Positions 50,386-60,237 are shown, counted from the stretch's first letter. The stretch is DNA of 64,000 nt from Sphingomonas glacialis (GCF_014653575.1 NZ_BNAQ01000004.1:186001-250000), one strand, 5' to 3'. Numbers and translations are program-made. Notes: a model not told the origin generated them from the letters alone.

Positions 50386-51353
50386 TGTCCCTTTCCGGGC
50401 TTGTAATCAGGCAATTTCGGCTGGCCGATCAGCGAGGTCGCGCCGCCGCGGTCGAGCTTTTCGGCAACCGAGGTCAGCGCCTGCGACATCTGGCGCAGAT
50501 CGTGGACGAGCTGGCCGACCTCGGGGATCGTCTGCTTCGAGAACGCCTGCAGCCCCGGCCGTGCATCGCCGATCGCGGCGTCGAGCGTTTCCATGCTGTG
50601 CTGCGCCGATGCGATCGTCTTGTTGAGGTTGCCCATGATCGGATGGATATCCTCCTTGAGCATCCCGTTGGTGGTCTGTGCCAGCACTGCGAACTGATCG
50701 GCGGCGGCACCGGCCTTCTGGATCGCGGTGCGCGTCTCGGCGAGCGTCGCGGCGATTTCGGGCCCGCGATCGGCGAGCGCCGCGGTCAGCTTGTTGGTAT
50801 TGGCGAGGATACCCGCGATCGACTGCTGGTTCTTGTCCGACAGCATGTCCGACAGCCGCTCGGTCAGCGTCGAGATCCGCTCGAGCAGCTGCGGCGCCGA
50901 GCTCAGCAACGCGCCGAGGCCACCGGGCTTGGTCGGAATCGTGGGCACCCCGTTGGGGCAATCGCTCAGCGGGTTCTCGACCGGGCAGGCGATCGCCGGC
51001 GCACCCTTGATCGCGCCGTCGAGCTGCACCGTGCTCGTGCCGGTGAAGCTGCCCTGCAGCGTGGCGGTGGTGCCGACGAGGATCGGCACGTCGGGATTGA
51101 CGCTGATGCGCACGCGGACGAGCTGGGGATCGGGCTTCCACAGCGTGATCTCCTTGACCTGCCCCGACGGCACGCCCGAGAAGGCGACCGCCGACCCTTT
51201 CGCCAGGCCGTCGACCGACTGCTTGAAGAAGATGTCATATTCCTTGTCGGTCGCGGTGCCCCAGCGCGCGATCCAGACGAGGAACAGCAGCATGACGGCG
51301 AGCAGGATCAGCACGACGCTGCCGACCAGCACATGGTTCGAGCGGGTTTCCAT
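50382..51353 (-). CDS. mlaD: MlaD-family MCE-domain lipid transport protein
   Basis: A 323-residue inner-membrane-anchored periplasmic protein. One N-terminal helix (about residues 8-28) is followed by an MCE domain (residues 38-110, with GLAKGSAVAFSGVPSGQVKEI). A long coiled helical tail follows, as in MCE proteins that form a hexameric channel for phospholipids. It is longer than E. coli MlaD, which is about 180 residues, with the extra length in the helical tail, as is normal in alphaproteobacteria. The start overlaps the mlaF stop by one base. Confidence 0.92.
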   Translation of the reverse strand: METRSNHVLVGSVVLILLAVMLLFLVWIARWGTATDKEYDIFFKQSVDGLAKGSAVAFSGVPSGQVKEITLWKPDPQLVRVRISVNPDVPILVGTTATLQGSFTGTSTVQLDGAIKGAPAIACPVENPLSDCPNGVPTIPTKPGGLGALLSSAPQLLERISTLTERLSDMLSDKNQQSIAGILANTNKLTAALADRGPEIAATLAETRTAIQKAGAAADQFAVLAQTTNGMLKEDIHPIMGNLNKTIASAQHSMETLDAAIGDARPGLQAFSKQTIPEVGQLVHDLRQMSQALTSVAEKLDRGGATSLIGQPKLPDYKPGKGQ

Positions 51354-52189
51354 CAGCTTGTGCCCTCAGCTTTCGCCACGTCTTTGTTATGCTGGATCGT
51401 CGCGGTCGCGGCGCGACCACGCGGTCCCTTGAAATATTCCTGGATCCACGGATGGTCCAGTGCGAGCAATTCGTCGATCGTCCCGACCGCGATCACCTTC
51501 TTGTCGGCAAGCACCGCGACGCGGTCGCAAATCGCGTACAGCGTGTCGAGATCGTGCGTGATCAGGAACACCGTCAGCCCGAGCGTCTTCTGCAGCGAAG
51601 CGATCAACTCGTCGAACGCCGCCGCGCCGATCGGATCGAGCCCCGCGGTCGGCTCGTCGAGGAACAGCAGTTCGGGGTCCATCGCCAGCGCGCGGGCGAG
51701 CCCGGCGCGCTTGCGCATCCCGCCCGACAGTTCGGCAGGGAATTTGGGACCGGCATCGGCGGGCAGGCCCGTCATCACGACCTTATAGGCGGCGATTTCA
51801 TCGAGCAGCGCCGGATCGAGCCCGGGATAGAATTCGCGCAGCGGCACCTGGACGTTCTCGGCAACGGTCAGCGTCGAGAACAGCGCACCGCCCTGGAACA
51901 GCACGCCCCAGCGCTTGGTCAGGTTGGTGAGCTCGGTTTCCTCGCGCTCGATCGTCGATTCGCCAAACACCTCGATTTCGCCCGCCATCGGGGTCTGCAG
52001 CCCGATGATCGAACGCATCAGCACCGATTTGCCGGTGCCCGACCCGCCGACCACGCCGAAGATCTCGCCGCGCCGGACGCTCAGATCGAGCCCGTCATGG
52101 ACGATCTGCTCGCCAAAGCCGTTCTTGAGGCCGCGCACGACGATGACGTCGTCGCCCTGCTTTTTGTCGTCGCGTTCGGTCTGCGTCAT
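51353..52189 (-). CDS. mlaF: ABC transporter ATPase, MlaF type
   Basis: Cytoplasmic ATPase of the lipid transporter, 278 residues. Walker A is GGSGTGKS, the Q-loop is in LFQGGALF, the signature is LSGGMRKRAGLARAL, and Walker B is LLFLDEPTAGLDP, followed by the switch histidine in ITHDLDTL. The ATG at 52189 overlaps the mlaE stop as ATGA. The C-terminus extends beyond the usual end by a basic segment (AATATIQHNKD). It provides energy for retrograde or anterograde phospholipid transfer. Confidence 0.95.
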   Translation of the reverse strand: MTQTERDDKKQGDDVIVVRGLKNGFGEQIVHDGLDLSVRRGEIFGVVGGSGTGKSVLMRSIIGLQTPMAGEIEVFGESTIEREETELTNLTKRWGVLFQGGALFSTLTVAENVQVPLREFYPGLDPALLDEIAAYKVVMTGLPADAGPKFPAELSGGMRKRAGLARALAMDPELLFLDEPTAGLDPIGAAAFDELIASLQKTLGLTVFLITHDLDTLYAICDRVAVLADKKVIAVGTIDELLALDHPWIQEYFKGPRGRAATATIQHNKDVAKAEGTS

Positions 52190-53283
52190 ATCCAGCCGAT
52201 CGAAGTGAAGAAGACCGCGAAGAACGCATCGATCACGATCACGAGGAAGATCGCCTGGACGACGGCGGCGGTGGTCCGCGTGCCGACCTGTTCGGCGTCG
52301 CTCTCGACCAGCATCCCCTGGAAGCAGCCCGCGACCGCGATGATCAGCCCGAACACCGGCGCCTTGACCAGCCCGACATAGAGGTCGGTGATCGGCACGA
52401 CTTCGCGCAACCGCTGGATGAAGGTCACCGGCGGAATGCCGAGCGTGATCCAGCACAGCAGCCCGCCGCCGATGATCGTCACGATCGAGGCGTACATGCC
52501 GAGCAGCGGCATCATGATGACGGTCGCGAGCACGCGCGGCAGCACCAGCGCCTCCATTGGCGAGACGCCGATCGTGCGCATCGCATCGACTTCCTCGGTC
52601 AGCTTCATCGTGCCGATCTGCGCGGCGAACGCCGAGCCCGAACGGCCGGCGACCATGATCGCGGTCATCAGCACGCCGAGCTCGCGCAGCGTGATTCGCC
52701 CGACCAGGTTGATCGTGAGGAATTCGGCGCCGAACTGCTGCAGCTGCACCGCGCCCTGCTGCGCAATGACGATCCCGATCAGGAAGCTCATCAGCCCGAC
52801 AATCGCGAGCGCGTTGACGCCGACGACTTCGAAGCGCTGGACGACAGCGTTGAAGCGGAAGCGCTTGGGATGCGTCACGACGTGCCAGAAGGCGATCAGC
52901 GTCGCGCCCAGGAACCCGAGCAGCCCGTACAGCGTGTGCCCGGTCGTCACGACGGCATCGCCGATCTCGCCCACCATCCGCGTGAACGAGCCCGCAGTGG
53001 CGGGGCGCATCGCGACGGGCTGATCGGCCGCGGCGACTTGCGCGAGCAAATGTTCGCCATCGGCATCGAGGCCGGTGATCTCGGCATCGTGTTCGGCGGC
53101 AAAACGGTGGACGAGCCACGCCCCAACGGTATCGATTCGCTCGATTTCACTGAGATCGACGCTCGACACCGTGCCGTCGAAAGCGCGCAGGCGCTCGGGC
53201 AAGTCACCGATATTCGCCAAGGAAAGGCTACCGGTGAAGCGAACGACGTCGGTATCGTTGGAGAAGGCGGCCATTTCGGTCAT
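52186..53283 (-). CDS. mlaE: STAS-MlaE fusion permease of the lipid transporter
   Basis: Inner-membrane permease of 365 residues. The first 90 residues or so form a STAS-like domain (VRFTGSLSLANIGDLPERL, VDLSEIERIDTVGAWLVHRF), the role played by separate MlaB in E. coli. The rest is the MlaE permease with about five hydrophobic segments and family motifs REVVPITDLYVGLVKAPVFG and LTEEVDAMRTIGV. It heads the mlaE-mlaF-mlaD-lipoprotein operon and diverges from the HAD gene. No MlaC-type periplasmic carrier gene is present in this operon. Confidence 0.93.
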   Translation of the reverse strand: MTEMAAFSNDTDVVRFTGSLSLANIGDLPERLRAFDGTVSSVDLSEIERIDTVGAWLVHRFAAEHDAEITGLDADGEHLLAQVAAADQPVAMRPATAGSFTRMVGEIGDAVVTTGHTLYGLLGFLGATLIAFWHVVTHPKRFRFNAVVQRFEVVGVNALAIVGLMSFLIGIVIAQQGAVQLQQFGAEFLTINLVGRITLRELGVLMTAIMVAGRSGSAFAAQIGTMKLTEEVDAMRTIGVSPMEALVLPRVLATVIMMPLLGMYASIVTIIGGGLLCWITLGIPPVTFIQRLREVVPITDLYVGLVKAPVFGLIIAVAGCFQGMLVESDAEQVGTRTTAAVVQAIFLVIVIDAFFAVFFTSIGWI

Positions 53284-53346
53284 CTGACGCCTTCTCTGCT
53301 GCAATCGGGCTGGATCGGCAAGGCTCCTGCGGCGTATGGCGCGTAA

Positions 53347-54018
53347 ATGCATCACTTTGCCGTCTACGATATGGACAAGACGATTACCTACGCGCCGACC
53401 TGGACATCGTTCCTCGTGCGGACCGCCGCGGTCGAAGCACCGTGGCGGCTGGCCTTGCTGCCGGTCGCGGCGGGGGCGACGCTTGGGTATGTGTTCGGGC
53501 TGCTGTCGCGCGCCCGATTGAAGGAAATCACGCACGCGCTGCTGCTCGGGCGGGCGATCCCCGAGGCGACGGTCGCGCGCGCCGCGGCGCGGTTTGCCGA
53601 TCGCATCGTCGAGTCGGGCATCTATTCGGGCGCGATCACGCAGATCGCCGAGGACCGCGCGGCGGGGAACCGCATCGTGATGGCGACCGCGTCCTATGGT
53701 TTCTATGCCGCGGCGATCGCCGAGCGGCTCGGTTTCGAGGCGGTGATCGCGACGGGGGTGGTGCGCGAGCACGGCATGATTCGCGCGCAGATCGCGGGCG
53801 AGAATTGCTATGGCCGCGCCAAGCTCGCGATGCTCGAGGCGTGGATGGCGGGGCAGGGGATTGCGCGCGGCGATGCCGTGGTGCGCTTCTATTCGGACCA
53901 TGTCTCCGACGAGCCGTCGCTCGAATGGGCCGACGTCGCGATCGCGGTCAATCCGCACACGCAATTGCGCGCGATGGCGTGGTCGCGCGGCTGGCGAGTC
54001 GAGGATTGGCCGAAGTGA
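53347..54018 (+). CDS. HAD-IB family phosphatase, SerB-like
   Basis: A 223-residue phosphatase of the haloacid dehalogenase superfamily. Motif I is VYDMDKTIT (Asp8 nucleophile, Asp10 acid/base), and the motif with the lysine is in GENCYGRAKL. The metal-binding motif is in FYSDHVSDEPSLEWAD. A hydrophobic stretch (residues 38-55) may contact membrane. Similar proteins dephosphorylate phosphoserine or lipid phosphates. The substrate is not predicted. It diverges from the Mla operon and overlaps or nearly abuts the next gene. Confidence 0.88.
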   Translation: MHHFAVYDMDKTITYAPTWTSFLVRTAAVEAPWRLALLPVAAGATLGYVFGLLSRARLKEITHALLLGRAIPEATVARAAARFADRIVESGIYSGAITQIAEDRAAGNRIVMATASYGFYAAAIAERLGFEAVIATGVVREHGMIRAQIAGENCYGRAKLAMLEAWMAGQGIARGDAVVRFYSDHVSDEPSLEWADVAIAVNPHTQLRAMAWSRGWRVEDWPK

Positions 54019-54053
54019 AGCCCGCGACCGATGGCGCAGCACAGGGAAAGTCG

Positions 54054-54410
54054 ATGACCGAGCCAAGCGCGTGGGACGGCGAGATCGTCCGCAAGTGGCT
54101 CGAAAGCCGCTTTGCCGCTGCGCGCAGCGAGCAAGCCTCTGCCGATCGGCAGGGGCGTTCCGCCGAGGGCGATTTCGACAAGGCCGCCGCCGAGGAGTTC
54201 GTCTGTCGCGCCGCGATGGTGCACGGCGCGACCGACGATCAGGCGAAGTTCGCCGATCGGCTCAAGGCGCTGCTCGATCAGGACGAGTATCGCCACGCCG
54301 GCGCGCATGACGACCGCCGCTTCGAACGCGAGGTCCGCTCCTATCTCCGCAAGCTGATCAAGATGACCAAGGCGAATAGCGGCTTCGAAAACCGGCTGCG
54401 CTATCAGTGA
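54054..54410 (+). CDS. Small hypothetical helical protein
   Basis: A 118-residue, highly charged, mainly helical cytoplasmic protein with no recognised domain. Segments such as AAAEEFVCRAAMVHGATDDQ are regular helix. The ATG at 54054 has AGGGAAAG upstream. A GTG at 54015 overlapping the previous stop is an alternative. It probably shares a transcript with the phosphatase gene and ends just before the convergent DUF445 gene. Confidence 0.6.
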   Translation: MTEPSAWDGEIVRKWLESRFAAARSEQASADRQGRSAEGDFDKAAAEEFVCRAAMVHGATDDQAKFADRLKALLDQDEYRHAGAHDDRRFEREVRSYLRKLIKMTKANSGFENRLRYQ

Positions 54411-54428
54411 GCGCCGCGCGGCGCGCGC

Positions 54429-55691
54429 TCACAGCGTCACGTCGACCGCGTGGATCACCAACCCGACCAGCCCGCCGACGAGCGTGCCGTTGACGCGAAT
54501 ATATTGCAGGTCGCGGCCGACGGCGTTTTCGAGCCGCCGCGTGATCGTGCCGGCATCCCAGCCCTGGATCGTTTCGGACACCAGCCGGACGATCGCGTCG
54601 CCATAATCCGCCGCCATGCCGACGACGGTGCGGCGCACGAAGCGGTTGATCGTGCGGCGCAGCTTGGGATCGGTCTGCAACGTGCCGCCCAATTGGCGCA
54701 AAGCGTCGCCGACCGGGCCGGCGAGCAGCTTGTCGGGATTGCGCGCGATCCGCAGCATCCCGCCGCGCGCTTGTTCCCACAGCCCGTCGAGCCAGCGCTG
54801 CATTGCAGGATTGTCGATGATCTCGCCCTTCACCGCGGCGACGCGCGCGCGCATCTCGGGATCGTGGACGAGATCGTGCGCGAGCGTCGCGAGCGCTTCC
54901 TCGGCCTTGGCGCGCAAGGGGTGGTCGGGATCCTCCGCAATGCCCGTCAGCAGCCCGTTGAGCCCGTCGATGATCTTGGTGGCGAGCGTCTCGTCGAGCC
55001 CGGTCCAGCGCATCACCGTGCCCGCGCGATCCGACACCATCTGGCGGATCACTTGTTCGTTCGCGGCGAGCAGGCGTGCGCCCCACTTCACGATCCCGTC
55101 GAGCAGCGGCAAATGCCGGTCCTCCGCCATCGCCGCGGTCAGCGCCTGGCCGAGCAGGGGCGAGACATCGAGCGCGCGTAGCCGCGCGCCGATCCCGGCC
55201 TTGACCATCCCGCCGAGCCGTTGCTGGTCGAACGCTTCGAGCATGTGCGTCGCGAGTCCCGCCGCGCCGCGCCGGATGCGACCGTCGCCGCCGGGCGGAT
55301 TGGCGAGCCAGCGCCCCGCCGCACCCGCGACATCGACACGCCGCATCCGCCGCGCGACGACGCCCGGGATGAGGAAATTGTCGCGCAGGAAGGCGGCGAG
55401 CGTCGTGCCGATACGATCCTTGTTGCGCGGGATGATCGCGGTGTGCGGGATCGGCAGGCCGAGCGGATGGCGGAACAGCGCGGTCACCGCGAACCAGTCG
55501 GCAAGCCCGCCGACCATCGCCGCCTCGGCAAACGCGCGCACGAAGCCGAGCGCGGGATAGGTCGGCGCATAGGCACGCGTGACGAGGAAGGTGATGGCCA
55601 TCACGACCAGCAACCCTCCGGCGATCCAGCGCATCCGGACGAGGCCGGCGGGCGGGGCTTCGGAAGCGCGAGGGGGGCGGGTACGTCTCAT
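54429..55691 (-). CDS. DUF445 family membrane protein
   Basis: A 420-residue protein with an N-terminal basic segment and a membrane helix (about residues 22-42). A second hydrophobic segment contains the family motif GGLADWFAVTALFRHPLGLPIPHT, followed by a long helical cytoplasmic or periplasmic domain and a C-terminal membrane helix. The function of DUF445 (also seen as YheB/YjiN) is not known. The length is typical. It is convergent with the HAD-hypothetical pair. Confidence 0.92.
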   Translation of the reverse strand: MRRTRPPRASEAPPAGLVRMRWIAGGLLVVMAITFLVTRAYAPTYPALGFVRAFAEAAMVGGLADWFAVTALFRHPLGLPIPHTAIIPRNKDRIGTTLAAFLRDNFLIPGVVARRMRRVDVAGAAGRWLANPPGGDGRIRRGAAGLATHMLEAFDQQRLGGMVKAGIGARLRALDVSPLLGQALTAAMAEDRHLPLLDGIVKWGARLLAANEQVIRQMVSDRAGTVMRWTGLDETLATKIIDGLNGLLTGIAEDPDHPLRAKAEEALATLAHDLVHDPEMRARVAAVKGEIIDNPAMQRWLDGLWEQARGGMLRIARNPDKLLAGPVGDALRQLGGTLQTDPKLRRTINRFVRRTVVGMAADYGDAIVRLVSETIQGWDAGTITRRLENAVGRDLQYIRVNGTLVGGLVGLVIHAVDVTL

Positions 55692-55749
55692 GCCGCGACC
55701 AATCCCCGAGCGGCGCGATAGTTCAAGGAGAAAGGTTGGTGGGCATTTA

Positions 55750-55878
55750 GCCCCTCCCCCTCAGCGGAGGGGTTGGGGTGGGGCCGTGCCGCGACTGGGC
55801 CGGCGGAATCAGCGGAGGGCGGATGATCGGCCGCCTCGCACTTCCCCACCCCTAACCCCTCCCCTGAAGGGGAGGGGA
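55750..55878. repeat. Paired palindromic repeat, CCCCTCCCCTGAAGGGGAGGGG type
   Basis: Left arm around 55750-55780 (CCCCTCCCCCTCAGCGGAGG and GGTTGGGGTGGGG). Right arm 55843-55878 (CCCCACCCCTAACCCCTCCC and CTGAAGGGGAGGGG), inverted to the first. It belongs to the same broad family as the elements at 8121 and 39254. It lies between the DUF445 start and the RND permease stop. Confidence 0.85.
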
Positions 55879-55890
55879 ACGTTGTGCCCA

Positions 55891-58800
55891 TCACTCCGCT
55901 GGATGCGGACCCTCGCCCGAATAGACGATCCGCGGCGGGGCGCCGGGGAGGGTGGGGCCGGTCGGCGGGCGGTTCTCGATCAGCGGGCCGAGATCGTCGC
56001 CGGGGCGATAGGTCAGCAGGTTGCGCCGCAGATACGGCCCGACGCGCGCCTCGACCCCGACCGCGAGGCTGAACAGCGCCGGCGTGATGAGCAGCGTCAG
56101 CACGGTCGACATTGTCAGACCGCCGATCACGGTGATCCCCATCGGCACGCGCGACGATCCGTCGCCGGTCAGCGCGAGCGCGGTCGGCATCATGCCCGCG
56201 ACCATCGCGACCGTCGTCATCACGATCGGCTGCGCGCGCTTGTGCCCGGCATCGATGATCGCGGTGACCTTGTCGACGCCCTTGTTCATCTCCTCGAGCG
56301 CGAAGTCGATCAGCAGGATCGAGTTCTTGGCGACGATGCCGAGCAGCATGATCAGGCCGATATAGACCGGCATCGAGATCGGCGTGCCCGTCACCGCCAG
56401 CCCGATCAACCCGCCGAGCGGCGCGACCGCAAGCGAGATCACGTTGACGAACGGCGGCAGCAAACGGCGGTAGAGCAGCACGAGCACCGCAAAGAGCAGG
56501 AAGACGCCCGCGACCAGCGCGATGATGAAGTTCTGGATCAGCTCGACCTGCCATTTCGATTCGCCAAGCGTGAGTTCCTTCACGCCGAGCGGCAGGTTCT
56601 TCATGATCGGCAGCGCGTGGATCTCCTTTTGCGCGGTGCCGCTGACGACGCCGGGCGAAAGATCGGCACCGACCGTCAGCTGGCGCTGCTGCGCGACGCG
56701 TTCGATCTTGGTCGGCCCCGCGCCGAAGCCGATATCGGCGACGACGTTGAGCGGGACCGAACCGCCGCTCGCGGTCGCGACCGGCAGGTTCTGGATCGTC
56801 GACAGGCGCTGGCGCGAATCCTGGTCGAGCGCGACGCGGATCGGGATCTGGCGGTCCGACAGCGAGAATTTTGCGCTGTTCTGGTCGATATCGCCAAGCG
56901 TCGCGAGCCGGATCGCGTTCGACAACGCCGCCGTCGTCACGCCCATCGTCGCCGCCAGGTCCATGCGCGGCGTGATGACGAGTTCTGGGCGCTTGAGATC
57001 GCCCGAGATGCGCGGCGCGACGAGATCGGGCAGCGTCGACATCGCCTCGACGATCTTCGCGCCGGTCTCGGCGAGCAATTTGGGATCGTCGCCGCCGAGC
57101 GTGACGGTCAGCGCACGGCCACCGCCGCCCCAGCCGCTCGACGAGCGGAACGAGACGCGCGCATCGGGAATCGTCTGGAGCTCGGGCGCGAGCGCGCGCT
57201 CGAACTCATAGCTCTTCATCGTGCGCTCGGCCTTGGGCTTGAAGATCGCGGTGACACGACCGTTGCCGACAAAGGCGCGCGAATAGACCGATTCGACGCT
57301 CGGCTGCTTCTGCAGGAAGTCGGCGACGCGGCGCACGACGGCCTGCGTTTCGGCAAGCGTCGTGCCCGGCACCATGTCGATCTGCGCCACGCTCGAATCC
57401 GAATCGCGCAGCGGCTGGAAGGTCGAGGGGATGCTCATGAACAGCAGGATCGTCGCGGCAAACGCCGTCGCCCCGCCGACCACCGCCGACCAGCGATGGA
57501 GCAGCGTCCATTTCAGGATCGCCATGTAGCGATCCATCAGCCAGCCTTCGCCGTGCGACGCCTGGCCGTGCGCCTTGAGGAAATAGGCCGCGAGCATCGG
57601 GGTGATGAGGCGCGCGACGGCCAGGCTCATCAGCACCGAGGCGACCACCGTCAGGCCGAAGTTCATGAAGAACTGGCCCGAGATGCCCGGCATCAGCCCG
57701 ACGGGCAGGAACACCGCGACGATCGCCATCGTCGTCGCGAGCACGGCGAGCCCGATCTCGTCGGCGGCGTCGATCGACGCTTGATAGGCGGATTTGCCCA
57801 TCCGCATGTGCCGCACGATATTCTCGATCTCGACGATCGCATCGTCGACCAGCACGCCCGCGACGAGGCTCAACGCCATTAGCGTCATGTTGTTGAGCGT
57901 GAAGCCAAGCAGCTCCATCACCCAGAAGGTCGGGATCGCCGACAGCGGGATCGCGAGCGCCGAGATGATCGTCGAGCGCCAGTCGCGCAGGAAGATGAAG
58001 ACGATCACGACCGCGAGGAACGCGCCCTCGACCATCGCCTCCATCGCGGCGTCATATTGCGCCTTGGTGTATTTCACGCTGTCCGAGATGCGCTTGAAAT
58101 GCACCTTGGGGTTGCGCGCCTCGAGCGCGGCGAGCTTCTTCTCGGCCTCGTGGAAGACGGTGACGTCGGAATAGCCCTTGGCGCGCTGGAAATCGAAGCT
58201 CAGCACCTGGCGGCCGTTAAGCTCGGACGCCGAGCGCTGCTCGGCATAGAGATCCTCGACGCGGCCGAGATCGGCGACCTTGATCGTGCGGCCGGTGCCG
58301 GTGGCGATCTGGACCTGCCCCAGCGCATAGGCGGTCTGCGCGTTGCCGAGCACGCGAACCGATTGCTCCGAACCGGCAAGCTGTGCGCGGCCGCCCGCGG
58401 CGTTGAGGTTGACCTGGCGCAGCTGCTGGTTGACCGCGCTCGCGGTCAGGCCTTGCGCCGACAGCTTGAGCGGATCGAGGATCACGCGGATCTCGCGATC
58501 GACGCCGCCGTTGCGGCTGACCGTGGCGAGGCCGGGGACCGACAGCAATTCCTTGGCGACGTCGTTGTCGATGTACCAGCTGAGCTGCTCGACCGTCATG
58601 TCGGTGGTGATCGCGGCGTAGCTCGCGAGATCCTGGCCCGTCGTATTGGCGCGCATGATCTGCGGCTCGAGGATCCCGTCGGGCAGGTTGCTGCGGATCT
58701 GCGAAATGGCCGAGCGCACGTCCTCGACCGCACGGTCGATCGGCGTGCCGATGTTGAGCTGGACGATCGTCTGCGAGCTGCCCTCGGTCACGGTCGAATC

Positions 58801-59049
58801 GATCTCGTCGATTCCCTGGAGCGAGCGGACGGCGGCTTCGACGCGTTGCGTGACTTGCGTTTCGAGCTCGGTCGGCGCGGCGCCCGGCTGCGAAATTTCG
58901 ACGATGACGACCGGAAAATCGATATCGGGCTGGTTGTTGACGTCGAGCCGCATGAAGCTGACGATCCCGGCGATCGTCAGCATGAAGAACAAGACGATCG
59001 ACGGGACCGGGTTGCGGATCGACCAGGCCGAGATATTCCGGAAGTTCAT
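55891..59049 (-). CDS. RND efflux permease (AcrB/MexF-type)
   Basis: Inner-membrane proton-driven efflux pump of 1052 residues. It has the RND layout of 12 helices and two large periplasmic loops, with the proton-relay acidic pair in helix 4 (GVLVDDAIVEIEN), and the start SIRNPVPSIVLFFMLTIAGI. The presence of AAMEAMVEGAFLAVVIVFIFL and the overall pattern resemble the HAE1 family of drug and solvent exporters. It sits just after the adaptor gene (three bases apart). No outer-membrane factor gene lies in the window, so it must use one encoded elsewhere. Confidence 0.97.
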   Translation of the reverse strand: MNFRNISAWSIRNPVPSIVLFFMLTIAGIVSFMRLDVNNQPDIDFPVVIVEISQPGAAPTELETQVTQRVEAAVRSLQGIDEIDSTVTEGSSQTIVQLNIGTPIDRAVEDVRSAISQIRSNLPDGILEPQIMRANTTGQDLASYAAITTDMTVEQLSWYIDNDVAKELLSVPGLATVSRNGGVDREIRVILDPLKLSAQGLTASAVNQQLRQVNLNAAGGRAQLAGSEQSVRVLGNAQTAYALGQVQIATGTGRTIKVADLGRVEDLYAEQRSASELNGRQVLSFDFQRAKGYSDVTVFHEAEKKLAALEARNPKVHFKRISDSVKYTKAQYDAAMEAMVEGAFLAVVIVFIFLRDWRSTIISALAIPLSAIPTFWVMELLGFTLNNMTLMALSLVAGVLVDDAIVEIENIVRHMRMGKSAYQASIDAADEIGLAVLATTMAIVAVFLPVGLMPGISGQFFMNFGLTVVASVLMSLAVARLITPMLAAYFLKAHGQASHGEGWLMDRYMAILKWTLLHRWSAVVGGATAFAATILLFMSIPSTFQPLRDSDSSVAQIDMVPGTTLAETQAVVRRVADFLQKQPSVESVYSRAFVGNGRVTAIFKPKAERTMKSYEFERALAPELQTIPDARVSFRSSSGWGGGGRALTVTLGGDDPKLLAETGAKIVEAMSTLPDLVAPRISGDLKRPELVITPRMDLAATMGVTTAALSNAIRLATLGDIDQNSAKFSLSDRQIPIRVALDQDSRQRLSTIQNLPVATASGGSVPLNVVADIGFGAGPTKIERVAQQRQLTVGADLSPGVVSGTAQKEIHALPIMKNLPLGVKELTLGESKWQVELIQNFIIALVAGVFLLFAVLVLLYRRLLPPFVNVISLAVAPLGGLIGLAVTGTPISMPVYIGLIMLLGIVAKNSILLIDFALEEMNKGVDKVTAIIDAGHKRAQPIVMTTVAMVAGMMPTALALTGDGSSRVPMGITVIGGLTMSTVLTLLITPALFSLAVGVEARVGPYLRRNLLTYRPGDDLGPLIENRPPTGPTLPGAPPRIVYSGEGPHPAE

Positions 59050-59052
59050 CGA

Positions 59053-60237
59053 CTACCTCTTATTCGCTGCGTCCGCCGTCACCAGCGTCGGTTTTACCTT
59101 CTGCCCGGCGTTGAGGAACGCACCGGCCGACTGCACCACCTTCTCGGTGCCGTTCAAGCCGTCGCTGATCGCCACGCCGCTGTCGGACACTTCACCGACC
59201 TTGATCGAGCGCCGGACGAGCTTGTCGTCCGCGCCGACGATATACACGTAATTTCCCTTGTCGTCGCTCTGGATCGCGGCGTTGGGAAGTTCGGGAACAT
59301 TGGTCGTGCCCGCGACGATCGCCGCCGAGGCGAAGCCGCCCGGACGCAGCGCCGGATCATAGCTGAGCGCGATGCGCGCGACGCCCTGGCGAGTCGTCGG
59401 ATCGATCACCGGGGAGACCTGCCACACTTGGCCGGCGAACACCGTGCTCCCGCCGACCGGGGTGACGCGCGCCTGCGATCCGACGTGAAGCCCGCGCAGA
59501 TCGTTCTCGCTGACTTGCGCGCGCAGTTCGAGCTGGCCGCCCTCGGCCATGCGGAACAGCACGCCCGAGCCGGCGCTGACGACCTGGCCCGCCTCGACGC
59601 TGCGTGTCAGCACGAGGCCGCGCGCGGGCGCGCGGACGTCAAGCCGGCCGTTGCTCGCTTGCTGCTGCGCGAGCTGCGCTTGCGCAACCTTGACTCGCGC
59701 AAACGCGGCGTCGCGCGTCGCGGTCTTGGTTTCGATGTCGGCACGCGAGATGAACCCGCGCGAGACGAGTTGCTTGGCGCGGTCGAGTTCGGACTGCGCG
59801 AGCGTCGCATCGGCCTGCGACACCTTGATCTGCGCGGACAGCGAGGCAGCGGTCTGCGTCTGGACCGAGCGATCGACCTGCGCGAGCACCTGCCCCTTTT
59901 CGACCCACTGGCCGGGTTCGACCAGCACGCGCGTGACGATGCCGCCTTCGCCCGAAACGCCGATCGGCATTTCCCGCCGCGCCGCGAGCGAGCCCGTCGC
60001 AGTGATCGTCCGCGCGACGCTCGAACGACCGGGCACGACGACCGAGACGAGCGGAAGCTGTTCGGTCGTCTTCGCCGGCGGCGCTTTGTGGCCGAAGAAC
60101 GAATAGGCGAAGATCGCGATCGCAACCACGGCGACGACGATGCCCGCGATCAGACCCCAACGCCGCCCGCGCGGCGCACCCTCGCCGGGCAGCGCGATAA
60201 CGTCTTCGGTACCGATCGTCCGCGTCTCATACTGCAT
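59053..60237 (-). CDS. RND efflux periplasmic adaptor subunit
   Basis: Membrane-fusion protein of 394 residues. An N-terminal membrane anchor (about residues 30-50) precedes the lipoyl-like domain (EPGQWVEKGQVLAQVD), the alpha-helical hairpin, and the beta-barrel and membrane-proximal domains. The ATG at 60237 is chosen because it gives a normal cytoplasmic tail before the anchor. It links the permease to an outer-membrane channel. It diverges from the SIMPL gene over a 375-base region. No repressor gene is adjacent. Confidence 0.94.
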   Translation of the reverse strand: MQYETRTIGTEDVIALPGEGAPRGRRWGLIAGIVVAVVAIAIFAYSFFGHKAPPAKTTEQLPLVSVVVPGRSSVARTITATGSLAARREMPIGVSGEGGIVTRVLVEPGQWVEKGQVLAQVDRSVQTQTAASLSAQIKVSQADATLAQSELDRAKQLVSRGFISRADIETKTATRDAAFARVKVAQAQLAQQQASNGRLDVRAPARGLVLTRSVEAGQVVSAGSGVLFRMAEGGQLELRAQVSENDLRGLHVGSQARVTPVGGSTVFAGQVWQVSPVIDPTTRQGVARIALSYDPALRPGGFASAAIVAGTTNVPELPNAAIQSDDKGNYVYIVGADDKLVRRSIKVGEVSDSGVAISDGLNGTEKVVQSAGAFLNAGQKVKPTLVTADAANKR

